The translations under genes were made by a program, and so were the position numbers. Positions 1-7,657 of a DNA stretch of 38,548 nucleotides are shown in pieces; position 1 is the stretch's first letter; each line of letters starts with the position of its first letter. This DNA comes from an uncultured Anaerotruncus sp. (GTDB lineage: Bacteria; Bacillota; Clostridia; Oscillospirales; Ruminococcaceae), in contig CALWZG010000005.1 of assembly GCA_944385965.1 (NCBI GenBank), positions 1 to 38,548 on the forward strand. Reading direction: 5' to 3'. The notes under the pieces were generated by a model. That model was not told the origin of the DNA. It searched no databases and saw only the letters and a program-made list of their open reading frames with translations.

Positions 1-637
1 CCACATCCTCGGCCACCGAGGAGATGCCGGGCAATCCCAGTTCCTGGGCCAGAGTTCCTGCGTTGACAACCCCCTTGCCGGTATAAGCTTTGTCCTCACA
101 GTGCAGGTCCACCACCCGATTGACTTCCTTGGTCCGTTCCAGAATGTCCCTCATTAAGGTAGCTGTCCGAATCGAGTTTCCATCATCAGAGAATGCCACC
201 GCTCCAGCGTCCGCCAGGGCTTTCATATCCACGATTTCCTCCCCACGGCGCCCCACGGTCACTGCGGCGAAGGGATAAATACGGGTAACAGCGCTTTCCT
301 TTGCCCTCTGCTTTACCTGTTGAATCATTTCCACTGTGTCTACCACAGGGGTGCTGTTGGGCATACAGCAAACCGAGGTGAATCCGCCGCAGATGGCGCT
401 GCAAGAAGCGGTGTAGAAGGTGTCCCGTTCCGACTCCTCAAAATCCCGCATATGGGCGTGCATCTCCACAAAGCCTGGTGTGACCACCATACCAGATACA
501 TCCTCCACCTGAGCTTCTGGGTCCTCCAGGCCAGGAGCGATGGCGGCGATTTTTCCATCCTCTATCAATAAGTTATAGTTTCCGTCTAGGTGATTAGCCG
601 GGTCTATTACACGACCGTTTTTGAGCAAAAATTTCAA
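1..637 (-). CDS. pyrC: Dihydroorotase-like amidohydrolase, N-terminal part (runs off the window)
   Basis: This is the first 212 residues of an amidohydrolase; the 3' end lies outside the window. Dihydroorotase makes dihydroorotate from carbamoyl-aspartate in pyrimidine synthesis. Reading the minus strand from a TTG at 637 gives a KNGRVIDPAN start, then GFVEMHAHMRDF (the metal-binding HxH region, normally DMHVHLR), a GGFTSVCCMPN stretch, VAFSDDG, and a metal-ligand HCED. This order matches class I dihydroorotases. TTG was chosen because GAGGAGG lies about 9 bases upstream and an in-frame stop is reached soon beyond it. Glu in place of the usual Asp before the HxH motif, and RDF in place of REPG, are mild departures, so a dihydroorotase-like relative such as a hydantoinase or allantoinase is possible. 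Confidence 0.75.
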   Translation of the reverse strand, partial: MKFLLKNGRVIDPANHLDGNYNLLIEDGKIAAIAPGLEDPEAQVEDVSGMVVTPGFVEMHAHMRDFEESERDTFYTASCSAICGGFTSVCCMPNSTPVVDTVEMIQQVKQRAKESAVTRIYPFAAVTVGRRGEEIVDMKALADAGAVAFSDDGNSIRTATLMRDILERTKEVNRVVDLHCEDKAYTGKGVVNAGTLAQELGLPGISSVAEDV

Positions 638-819
638 TAAAATAGACCTCCTCGAAGAATTAATTGTAGACTAACACTAGTTCTTATGAGGATTATAAGC
701 TGTTAATTTCTTAACGTCATGGTGTAGAATCCTGAAAATTCAGTTTCTTGATTGTGCGCCGCGCATAAATCGTTCTCTAAAGATAATCACATAATATATA
801 AAATTTACAGAATCATAAA

Positions 820-848
820 ATTATAATAGTAGATATTGCATAATAAAA
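820..848 (-). promoter_or_regulatory. Possible promoter of the dihydroorotase gene
   Basis: On the minus strand a perfect TATAAT (825-820) lies about 180 bases before the TTG start. The hexamer 17 bases further up is only TTTTAT, a poor -35. AT-rich DNA yields such boxes by chance, so support is weak. Confidence 0.3.
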
Positions 849-964
849 CTTAATAGCCTGTAAAATATGAAAGAGAAGAAAAATAGAAATAACATATTTA
901 TTAGAAACATTTCTGTAAAAATAAAATCCTTTTCTTGGAAATTTTGAAGGTCTCCTAAGAAGAA

Positions 965-989
965 TTGATATAGTATTTTACTATATCAA
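965..989. repeat. Perfect 11-base inverted repeat, operator-like
   Basis: Arms TTGATATAGTA and TACTATATCAA are separated by TTT. The stem is AT-only apart from two G-C pairs and is not followed by a T-run on either strand. It therefore looks more like a protein-binding site than a terminator. No regulator can be named. Confidence 0.5.
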
Positions 990-1070
990 AATGAAATTTT
1001 TATTATAAGAAAAGAGTGCTCTGTGCATCATTTGGGGACATAAAGTATCTAAGGACTTACATGATAGAAG

Positions 1071-1114
1071 ATAAAAAGAAAAAGCCCTTCCCACATCAAA
1101 AGTGTGAGAAGGAC
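1071..1114 (-). terminator. Intrinsic terminator of the fabD-aroE-aroK operon
   Basis: On the minus strand, 12-base arms at 1114-1103 and 1095-1084 pair fully, with two G-T wobbles. They are followed directly by TTTTTCTTTTT. It lies 24 bases past the aroK stop. Confidence 0.9.
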
Positions 1115-1137
1115 TTACTGTTTTAAACAGTCTTAAC

Positions 1138-1653
1138 CTATTTGTGTGGAAAACCAGCGGCTTGCAAAGCTTCCAGGACAGCAGCTTCCACCTGCTGTGG
1201 GGAAGCGTCGGCGTTTACCACAAGAGAGGCCGCTTGCTCATAGGCGGTCCGACGATTCTCATAAAGGGCCTGAAACTCCTCCAAGGTATTGGTGCGGAGC
1301 AAAGGCCGGTCGCTGCCTTGAATCCGCTGGTAGCATACCGGAAAGGAGGCATCCAGGAAAATTACCAGGTCCTCAGGGGAAACCGCCATTCGATTCCGCT
1401 GAAAGGTCATGGCCCCACCGCCGGTGGAAACCACGCAGGAAATGCGGTGAGAAAGCTTGGACAGGGCCTCATGTTCCAAATCCCGAAAATAGGGCTCTCC
1501 ATAGAGGCGAAAGAGTTCAGGGATAGGCAAACCCGCTTCACTCTCGATTTCAGCGTCCAGGTCTATGTATTCCATGGATAAGGTTTTGGACAGCCGTTTT
1601 CCAACAGTGGTTTTTCCGCAGCCCATAAAACCGCATAATAAAAGGTTATTCAT
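1138..1653 (-). CDS. aroK: Shikimate kinase
   Basis: Shikimate kinase (171 aa) phosphorylates shikimate at O3 with ATP, the fifth step toward chorismate. The P-loop GFMGCGKTT is at residues 8-16. DLDAEIE supplies the metal-site and shikimate-binding Asp, and STGGGA is the shikimate-binding Walker-B-like glycine triplet. DRPLL and ENRRTAYEQAA form the lid and adenine-binding region. The length is typical of the family. The ATG at 1653 was chosen because the domain begins there: MNNLLLCGFMG. It overlaps the aroE stop by 8 bases (ATGAATAA), so translation is probably coupled. It is the last gene of the operon and is followed by a terminator. Confidence 0.95.
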   Translation of the reverse strand: MNNLLLCGFMGCGKTTVGKRLSKTLSMEYIDLDAEIESEAGLPIPELFRLYGEPYFRDLEHEALSKLSHRISCVVSTGGGAMTFQRNRMAVSPEDLVIFLDASFPVCYQRIQGSDRPLLRTNTLEEFQALYENRRTAYEQAASLVVNADASPQQVEAAVLEALQAAGFPHK

Positions 1654-2491
1654 GGGCAGCCTCCATTTGTTCCAACAGGGCTTGGGTCTCCCGGATGATA
1701 CGGTTGATTTCTTCCTGGGTGAAGGTGCTGTCGTGCCAGATTTCATGGGCCACAGCGGCTTGCCATACCAGCATATCCATACCGCCCAGAGCTTTTTTCC
1801 CCAATTCCTTGGCGTCCATCAGCAGCTGGGTATACTGAGGATTATACACGCAGTCAAAAACGGTATCCACCTGAGCCAGTAGCTCTTTGGACACAGGGGA
1901 AACCCCTGTTTTGGGGAACATCCCTACGGGGGTAGCGTTAATCAGCAGACCGAAGGGCTGGTTCAGGGTTTCGATTTCCGCCGCCTGAGCGGTGCCCCCT
2001 GTTTTCTCCAGGATTTCCTGGGAAAGGGAGAGAGCTTTGTGCAGGCTGGGTTTGCGCACTGCAATGGTCACCTGAGCCCCTTGCCTTGCGCACTCAATGG
2101 CAAACATCCGTCCAACCCCTCCGGCCCCCACCACACAGACGGTGGTCCGCAGGGAAACCCCATGGGTGGACATAGTCCTGAGGAAACCGGAACAATCCGT
2201 GTTATACCCCACCAGACGATTCCCCCGCCGGGCCACGGTGTTCACCGCCCCATACAGCCGAGCACTTTCATCCAGTCCTTCCAGAAAGGGGATGATTTCC
2301 TGCTTATAAGGAATGGTGATATTAAAGCCGTTCATCTGCCGCAGAAGGGGCAGCTTGACAGGCAGCTGGTCCGGGGGAAAGGATTCCAGGGTATATTCTT
2401 CTTGGAGCCCCTCCAAAGCGAACAGTCGCTGATGAATCTGAGGGGAAAGGCTGTGGCCCAATGGATGGCCAATCAAGCAATAGCGTCCCAT
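1646..2491 (-). CDS. aroE: Shikimate dehydrogenase (NADP+)
   Basis: AroE (281 aa) reduces 3-dehydroshikimate to shikimate, the step just before aroK. The N-terminal substrate domain shows LGHSLSPQIH (residues 11-20, shikimate-binding serines) and NITIPYK with the catalytic Lys63. NTD gives the partner Asp99. The nucleotide-binding domain begins with VGAGGVGR near residue 121, and NATPVGM and the GGMDMLVWQAA helix follow as usual. The start lies one base after the fabD stop and the end overlaps aroK, so the three genes are tightly packed. Two consecutive shikimate steps travelling with a fatty-acid gene is unusual packaging. Confidence 0.95.
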   Translation of the reverse strand: MGRYCLIGHPLGHSLSPQIHQRLFALEGLQEEYTLESFPPDQLPVKLPLLRQMNGFNITIPYKQEIIPFLEGLDESARLYGAVNTVARRGNRLVGYNTDCSGFLRTMSTHGVSLRTTVCVVGAGGVGRMFAIECARQGAQVTIAVRKPSLHKALSLSQEILEKTGGTAQAAEIETLNQPFGLLINATPVGMFPKTGVSPVSKELLAQVDTVFDCVYNPQYTQLLMDAKELGKKALGGMDMLVWQAAVAHEIWHDSTFTQEEINRIIRETQALLEQMEAAHE

Positions 2492-2492
2492 A

Positions 2493-3416
2493 TCAGTTGA
2501 GAGCCGCCTTGAATTTGTCCAGGCTCTTCAGGTCCTCCACGTTGTAGGTGGAGATGGGCTGTCCTTTGAAGGTGCGCTTTACCAGGGTAGCCATTACCTT
2601 GTTGGGTCCCAATTCTACAAAGGTATCTACACCGCTGTCAATCATGGCAACCGCCTCGTCGTAGAAGTGGACAGGGGAAACCATGTGAGCTGCCAGATAT
2701 TCCACCAGGTCCACATCCTCAGGCATCAGCTTTCCGGTCAGGTTGGCATAAACCCCCTTGGGAGGATGGCAGGTAACGCTGGCGATGCGGGCCTTCAGGT
2801 CGTCGGCAGCGGGAGCCATCAGCTTGGAGTGGAAAGCCGCCTGCACCTGCAATTTGGAGGTGCGGAAGCCCTGGGCTGCCAGTTTGTCAGCGGCAGCCTG
2901 GGTGGGGCCGCTCTCTCCGGCGATAACGATTTGTCCGGGGCTGTTGAAGTTCACCGGCTCCACATACCCTTCTGTTTCCTCGCAGGCTTTATAGATGGTG
3001 TCCGCGTCACAGTTCATCACGGCAATCATGCTGCCAGGGCAAATGTCAGCCGCCCGCTGCATAGCGGCCGCCCGAGCCTCGATGACCCGGAATCCATCCT
3101 CCAGAGAGAAGGCGCCGGCGGCGGTGAGAGCGGAATACTCTCCCAGGGATTGTCCAGCATAGGCGGAAGCTTCGCAAAGCTCCTTGACGATGGAGTGAAC
3201 CGCCATAGACATACCGAAAATGGCAGGTTGGGAATATTTGGTGTGGGCCAGGGTGTCAGCGTCCCCCTCAAAGGAGACCTTGGCCAGGTCAAACCCCAAA
3301 ATATCGCTGCCGCATTGGTAGACCTTGCGCACCGAGTCGAAATTGTCATAAAGCTCTTTGCACATGCCAGGGTACTGGGCCCCTTGGCCGCTGAATAAAA
3401 ACGCGATTTTACCCAT
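2493..3416 (-). CDS. fabD: Malonyl-CoA:ACP transacylase
   Basis: FabD (307 aa) moves malonyl groups from CoA to acyl carrier protein, making the extender unit for FabH and FabF. It shows FLFSGQGAQ near the N-terminus, the nucleophile in GQSLGEYSAL (Ser90), NFNSPGQIVIAG, and the catalytic His196 in AAFHSKLM. VELGPNKVM lies near the C-terminus. An in-frame upstream extension exists, but the start at 3416 is preferred: homologous sequence begins at MGKIAFLFSG and AGAGGG-like bases lie just upstream. Clostridial fabD usually sits inside the fab operon. Here it is divergent from it and heads an operon with aroE and aroK. Confidence 0.95.
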   Translation of the reverse strand: MGKIAFLFSGQGAQYPGMCKELYDNFDSVRKVYQCGSDILGFDLAKVSFEGDADTLAHTKYSQPAIFGMSMAVHSIVKELCEASAYAGQSLGEYSALTAAGAFSLEDGFRVIEARAAAMQRAADICPGSMIAVMNCDADTIYKACEETEGYVEPVNFNSPGQIVIAGESGPTQAAADKLAAQGFRTSKLQVQAAFHSKLMAPAADDLKARIASVTCHPPKGVYANLTGKLMPEDVDLVEYLAAHMVSPVHFYDEAVAMIDSGVDTFVELGPNKVMATLVKRTFKGQPISTYNVEDLKSLDKFKAALN

Positions 3417-3507
3417 TGAGAATCCCTCTTTTGAATGAAATTTCCGTTTACACGCAACGGCTGCACCGGTCGAAGCCCGTCGAAAAAAATTGTTCACAAA
3501 TTAAGTA

Positions 3508-3537
3508 TTGACAAATTGTGGGCAATCCCGGTATCAT
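3508..3537 (+). promoter_or_regulatory. Promoter of the fabH-acpP operon
   Basis: TTGACA at 3508-3513 is a perfect -35. After 18 bases comes TATCAT (3532-3537), five of six matches to the -10 consensus. Transcription would start near 3544, about 105 bases before fabH, inside the inverted repeat at 3537-3562. Confidence 0.8.
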
Positions 3538-3562
3538 AACAACAGAAATATAACAGTTGTTA
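3537..3562. promoter_or_regulatory. Inverted repeat between the two fab promoters, candidate operator
   Basis: TAACAAC (3537-3543) and GTTGTTA (3556-3562) are perfect inverted copies 12 bases apart. The bases inside continue the symmetry with one mismatch. The repeat covers the predicted starts of both the fabH and fabD transcripts. It does not resemble the FapR or FabT sites as I remember them, so the binding protein is unknown. Confidence 0.5.
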
Positions 3563-3576
3563 CATTTTCGCTAATC

Positions 3577-3606
3577 ATTATAGCATAACCCTCCTTTGGG
3601 ATGCAA
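3577..3606 (-). promoter_or_regulatory. Promoter of the fabD-aroE-aroK operon
   Basis: On the minus strand, TGCTATAAT (3585-3577) is a perfect extended -10. TTGCAT (3606-3601) lies 18 bases upstream as a partial -35. Transcription would start near 3570 and run leftward through the inverted repeat and past the fabH promoter. Confidence 0.6.
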
Positions 3607-3649
3607 GGGCGTTTCAGGGAAAATTTTCAACGGATGAGGAGAGGGATGT

Positions 3650-4642
3650 ATGAGTGGTATCAAGATACGGGGAACAGGGTCCTATTCCCCGGAAAATATT
3701 GTGAGCAATGACGACTTCGCCAAGATTGTGGAGACCTCTGATGAATGGATTAGTACCCGTACAGGTATCAAGACCCGTCATATTGCGGATGGGGACACCG
3801 CCTGGAGCATGGGTAAGGAAGCGGCTCTGCGGGCGCTGAAAAACGCGGATATGTCGGCTGAAGAGGTGGACCTGCTGCTGGTGACCACCGTAACGCCGGA
3901 CTACTATACCCCATCGGTCAGCTGTGTGATTCAGGGGGAGATTGGGGCGGTGAACGCCGCCTGCATTGACCTGAGCTGTGCCTGCGCTGGTTTTGTGTAT
4001 GCTATGGATATGGCCCATAGATACCTGTCCTGCCCGGACATCAACACAGTGCTGATTGTCAGCACCGAGCGTCTGTCCGGTATCACCGATTATACCGACC
4101 GGTCCACCTGCGTTTTGTTTGGAGATGGGGCAGGGGCTTGTGTGGTACAGAAATCTGAGGGGCTGTTTGCCAGCAAAATCGGGGCGGATGGTACCGGAGC
4201 CCATTTGATGTTTGGCCGGCACCATCGCAGCGACTCCCCCTTCAGCTCCAAAGCCCCGGTGGAAAACGAGATTTCCAAAAATCCCTGCAAAAATGGGGTT
4301 TTGTATATGGGAGGCCGGGAGGTCTATAAATTCGCCACCCAGGTGATGCCCGAAACCATCATGCACTGCTGTGAGAAGGCGGGAATGGCTTTGTCGGACC
4401 TGGATTGGATTATTCCCCATCAGGCCAATATCCGCATCATCCAAACCGCTATGAAGCGCCTGGGGCTGCCTATGGAGAAAGCGTGGGTCAACATCGACCA
4501 CACCGGCAACACCAGCTCCGCCTCCATTCCCATCGCTTTGGACGAGCTGATTCAGTCCGGAAAGCTGAGCAGAGGCCAGAAGGTGGCCCTGACCGGATTT
4601 GGAGCCGGGCTGATTTACGCTGGACTGGTGTTTGAGTATTGA
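3650..4642 (+). CDS. fabH: 3-oxoacyl-ACP synthase III (KAS III)
   Basis: FabH (330 aa) starts each fatty acid by condensing acetyl- or branched acyl-CoA with malonyl-ACP. The Cys-His-Asn triad is visible: Cys112 in DLSCACAGF, the His in IIPHQANIRI, and the Asn in the GNTSSAS segment. TSDEWISTRTGI near residues 29-40 is a family hallmark. The length is typical. GAGGAGAGGG lies a few bases before the ATG. It is the first gene of the fab/acc operon. Confidence 0.97.
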   Translation: MSGIKIRGTGSYSPENIVSNDDFAKIVETSDEWISTRTGIKTRHIADGDTAWSMGKEAALRALKNADMSAEEVDLLLVTTVTPDYYTPSVSCVIQGEIGAVNAACIDLSCACAGFVYAMDMAHRYLSCPDINTVLIVSTERLSGITDYTDRSTCVLFGDGAGACVVQKSEGLFASKIGADGTGAHLMFGRHHRSDSPFSSKAPVENEISKNPCKNGVLYMGGREVYKFATQVMPETIMHCCEKAGMALSDLDWIIPHQANIRIIQTAMKRLGLPMEKAWVNIDHTGNTSSASIPIALDELIQSGKLSRGQKVALTGFGAGLIYAGLVFEY

Positions 4643-4703
4643 TTTCATAAGAACATCCAATAGATTGAGGAATTACCATTTGAGAGAACCGGAGGAAAAT
4701 ACC

Positions 4704-5660
4704 ATGCTGCAAACAAAAATTACTGACATGCTGGGCCTGAAGCATCCCTTGTTCCAGGGAGGTATGGCCTGGGTAGCGGACGCCAAACTGGCTGCCGCTG
4801 TTTCCAACGCGGGGGGACTGGGCCTGATTGGAGCCGCAGCGGCACCCGCTGATGTGGTGGAGCAGATGATTCTGGAAGCCAAATCCCTCACCGACAAGCC
4901 TTTCGGCGTCAACGTGATGCTGATGAGCCCCTATGCCGCAGAGGTGGCCCAGGTCTGCGCCAAACAGAGGGTGGCTGTGGTAACCACAGGCGCCGGAAAC
5001 CCTGGAAAATATATGGATATGTGGAAAGAGCAGGACATTAAGGTGATTCCTGTGGTGGCATCCGCCTCCCTGGCAAAACGTATGGAGCGGGCGGGGGCTG
5101 ACGCTGTGGTAGCCGAGGGCTGTGAGTCCGGCGGACACATCGGGGAGCTGACCACCATGGCTCTGGTGCCTCAGGTGGTGGATGCAGTGTCCATCCCGGT
5201 CATTGCGGCGGGCGGCATCGCTGACCCCAGAGGGGTTGTGGCGGCCTTCGCTTTGGGCGCTCAAGCGGTTCAGTGCGGTACCATCTTTGTGTGCGCCCAG
5301 GAGAGCCCTGCCCACGCCACCTACAAACAGATGATGATTGACGCCAAGGACAGCGACACCATCGTTACCGGACGCAATGGAGGCGCTCCCATCCGTTCCC
5401 TGAAAAGCAAGTTCACCCGCAAGCTGGCCAAACTGGAGCATGAGGAGATTCCTCTGGAGGAGTTTGAGAAGATGGCGGCGGGAAGCCTGCGCAAAGCGGT
5501 TCAGGACGGAAACGTGGAGGAAGGCACCTTTATGGCGGGCCAGGTCAGCGGTTTGGTGAAGGATGTGGCCCCTGCCCAAGTGATTGTGGACCGGCTCATG
5601 TCCGGCAGCGAGGAGCTTCTGAAAAATCTGGTTGCGGAGAGGGGGATTCGCCTTGGATAA
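4704..5660 (+). CDS. fabK: Enoyl-ACP reductase II, FMN-dependent
   Basis: FabK (318 aa) is the flavin-dependent enoyl-ACP reductase that replaces FabI in many clostridia and streptococci. It reduces the double bond in the last step of each elongation cycle. The TIM-barrel fold of the nitronate-monooxygenase-like family is recognisable from PLFQGGMAWV, NAGGLGLIGA, PFGVNVML, the ESGGHIG flavin loop and the phosphate-binding IPVIAAGGIAD and ALGAQAVQCGT. The ATG at 4704 was chosen because homology begins at MLQTKITDMLG and GGAGG lies 8 bases upstream. An earlier in-frame ATG would add 24 unrelated residues. The end overlaps fabG by 8 bases. Confidence 0.95.
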   Translation: MLQTKITDMLGLKHPLFQGGMAWVADAKLAAAVSNAGGLGLIGAAAAPADVVEQMILEAKSLTDKPFGVNVMLMSPYAAEVAQVCAKQRVAVVTTGAGNPGKYMDMWKEQDIKVIPVVASASLAKRMERAGADAVVAEGCESGGHIGELTTMALVPQVVDAVSIPVIAAGGIADPRGVVAAFALGAQAVQCGTIFVCAQESPAHATYKQMMIDAKDSDTIVTGRNGGAPIRSLKSKFTRKLAKLEHEEIPLEEFEKMAAGSLRKAVQDGNVEEGTFMAGQVSGLVKDVAPAQVIVDRLMSGSEELLKNLVAERGIRLG

Positions 5661-6396
5661 AAGGGTAGCGGTTGTCACTGGAGCGAAACAGGGCATCGGC
5701 AAAGCCATCGCCATCGGTCTGGCCAAGGCGGGCTATGAGGTAGCGGTACACTGCCGCAACCAGCAGTCGGTGCCGGAAGCCCAGCAGGTGGTGGAAGCCT
5801 GTCGGGCCTTTGGGGTGGACGCGGACTGCTTCACAGCGGACGTGGGAAACTTTGAGGAGTGCGCCGCTATGGTGGCCCAGATTAAATCCCGGTTCGGCCA
5901 GGTGGATGTGCTGGTGAACAACGCGGGCATCACCCAGGATGGCCTCATCGCCCGGATGAGCGAGGAGCAATATGACCAGGTAATAGAATCCAACCAGAAA
6001 AGCGTGTTCAATATGATGCGTCAGGTGGTGCCCATTATGATGCGGCAGCGTGAGGGCAGCATCATCAACATCACCTCGGTGGCTGGTTTGTACGGCAACC
6101 CTGGTCAGCTGAACTATTCCGCCTCTAAAGCGGCCATCATCGGCATGACCAAGAGCGCCGCCAAGGAGCTGGGAGGCCGGAACATCCGGGTCAACGCGGT
6201 TGCCCCGGGCTTCATTCAGACAGATATGACCGAGAAGATGCCTGAGAAGGCGAAAGAGGCGATTACAGGAGCCATTTCCCTGGGACGGGTAGGCATGCCT
6301 GAGGACATCGCCAACGCAGTGGTATTTTTGGCTGGCCCCCAGGCGGCCTATATCACCGGACAGGTGCTGGAGGTTTCCGGCGGTATCACCATGTAG
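5653..6396 (+). CDS. fabG: 3-oxoacyl-ACP reductase
   Basis: FabG (247 aa from the TTG) reduces 3-oxoacyl-ACP with NADPH. It is a short-chain dehydrogenase with the cofactor loop TGAKQGIGKAIA, NNAG (89-92) and the catalytic residues Asn114, Ser142, Tyr155 and Lys159 (NYSASKAA). VSGGITM is the usual C-terminus. The TTG at 5653 was preferred over an upstream GTG-type start: the protein begins at LDKRVAVVTG and GAGAGGGGG lies just before. The start lies inside the end of fabK (TTGGATAA, 8-base overlap), which suggests coupled translation. Confidence 0.95.
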   Translation: MDKRVAVVTGAKQGIGKAIAIGLAKAGYEVAVHCRNQQSVPEAQQVVEACRAFGVDADCFTADVGNFEECAAMVAQIKSRFGQVDVLVNNAGITQDGLIARMSEEQYDQVIESNQKSVFNMMRQVVPIMMRQREGSIINITSVAGLYGNPGQLNYSASKAAIIGMTKSAAKELGGRNIRVNAVAPGFIQTDMTEKMPEKAKEAITGAISLGRVGMPEDIANAVVFLAGPQAAYITGQVLEVSGGITM

Positions 6397-6414
6397 AAAA
6401 GGAGAGAGTAGAGA

Positions 6415-7650
6415 ATGAGACGAGTGGTTATTACAGCCGTAGGAGCGGTTACCCCGGTAGGAGGCAACGTAGCGGACACCTGGGAGCGGGTGAAGGCGGG
6501 CAAGCATGGCTTTGCGCCCATCTCCTCCTTTGACCCCGCCCGTTTAAAGGTGAAATGCGCCGCCGAAATCCATGATTGGGACCCGGTGGCCGCTGGATTG
6601 AATAAAAAAGAGGCCCGCCGTATGGACCGTTACACTCAGTTTGCCATGGTAGCGGCCAAACAGCTGATGGATTCGGCTGGGGATTTGTCCCAGGTGGACC
6701 GGTATCGGTTTGGAGTGCTGGTGGGAAGCGGCATCGGCGGCTTCAACACCACCCTGGCGGAACACGCTAAGTTTTTGGAGAAGGGGCCAGACCGTATTTC
6801 CGCTTTCACCATCCCTATGCTGATTGGAAATATGGCCGCCGGTCAAATCGCCATTGAGTATGATTTGAAAGGTGACAACTTTGGGGTGGTGAGCGCCTGC
6901 GCCACCAGTGCCCATGCGGTTGGAGAGGCCTTCCGCAAGGTCCGGGACGGGTACCTGGATTTGGTGATTGCGGGAGGTTCTGAGGCTTCCATCAACGAGT
7001 TCGCGGTAGCGGGCTTCCAGAACATGGGCGCCCTGACAGATTCCCAGGACTGCGACCGGCTGTGCATCCCCTTTGACAAGGAGCGCAAAGGCTTTGTGAT
7101 GTCCGAGGGTGCTGGTATGCTGCTGCTGGAGGAGTACGAACACGCCAAGGCCAGAGGAGCCAAAATCCTGGGCGAGATTGTGGGCTACGGCGCCACTGAT
7201 GATGCTTACCACATCACTGGACCGGACCCCTCCGGAGAGGCTTCCGCCAGAGCTATGGTCAACGCCTGTACCGATGGAGGCATCACCCCCAGCCAGGTGG
7301 ATTACATCAACGCCCATGGCACCTCCACCCCCCTCAATGAGCGGTGTGAGACCATCGCCATCAAGAACGCCTTTGGGGAGCACGCCAAGAAGGTGGCCAT
7401 CAGCTCTACCAAGTCGGTCACCGGCCATATGCTGGGAGCAGCAGGAGCTGTGGAGGCCATCCTGACCATGCTGGCTCTGGAGGAAGGCATCCTGCCTCCC
7501 ACCGCTAATTACAAGGTTCCCGACGAGGAGTGTGACCTGGATTACATTACCGAAGGGGCCAGACAGGCGGACGCCCGTTACGCCCTGTCCAATTCCCTGG
7601 GCTTTGGTGGACATAATGCCTCTCTGCTGCTGAAGAAATTTGAGGGGTGA
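6415..7650 (+). CDS. fabF: 3-oxoacyl-ACP synthase II (KAS II)
   Basis: FabF (411 aa) carries out the elongating condensations of malonyl-ACP with acyl-ACP. The Cys-His-His triad is complete: Cys162 in VSACATSAH, His301 in NAHGTSTPLN and His338 in KSVTGHMLGAAG. Lys333 of the same segment is also present. NSLGFGGHNA closes the protein. No FabB is seen in the window, so FabF probably serves all chain lengths. AAGGAGAGAG lies upstream of the ATG. Confidence 0.97.
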   Translation: MRRVVITAVGAVTPVGGNVADTWERVKAGKHGFAPISSFDPARLKVKCAAEIHDWDPVAAGLNKKEARRMDRYTQFAMVAAKQLMDSAGDLSQVDRYRFGVLVGSGIGGFNTTLAEHAKFLEKGPDRISAFTIPMLIGNMAAGQIAIEYDLKGDNFGVVSACATSAHAVGEAFRKVRDGYLDLVIAGGSEASINEFAVAGFQNMGALTDSQDCDRLCIPFDKERKGFVMSEGAGMLLLEEYEHAKARGAKILGEIVGYGATDDAYHITGPDPSGEASARAMVNACTDGGITPSQVDYINAHGTSTPLNERCETIAIKNAFGEHAKKVAISSTKSVTGHMLGAAGAVEAILTMLALEEGILPPTANYKVPDEECDLDYITEGARQADARYALSNSLGFGGHNASLLLKKFEG

Positions 7651-7657
7651 GGCTGTT

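Larger units (their letters stand above)
638..1070. other. AT-rich gene-free stretch
   Basis: About 430 bases with no supportable gene. The stretch is strikingly AT-rich beside its GC-richer neighbours. It holds three perfect inverted repeats: 732-743 (CTGAAAATTCAG), 755-765 (TGCGC-c-GCGCA) and 965-989 (11-base arms). A possible promoter for the dihydroorotase gene lies on the minus strand. I see no transposase remnant and no RNA gene that I recognise. Confidence 0.6.

Noticed and set aside
5596..6507. Long open frames on the strand opposite fabG, fabF, accC, nrdD and the ribosomal genes (for example 5596-6507, 6544-7614, 35484-37421)
   Set aside because: They mirror genes with strong family motifs and reflect codon bias in GC-rich coding DNA. 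Their own translations show no domain and no ribosome binding sites.
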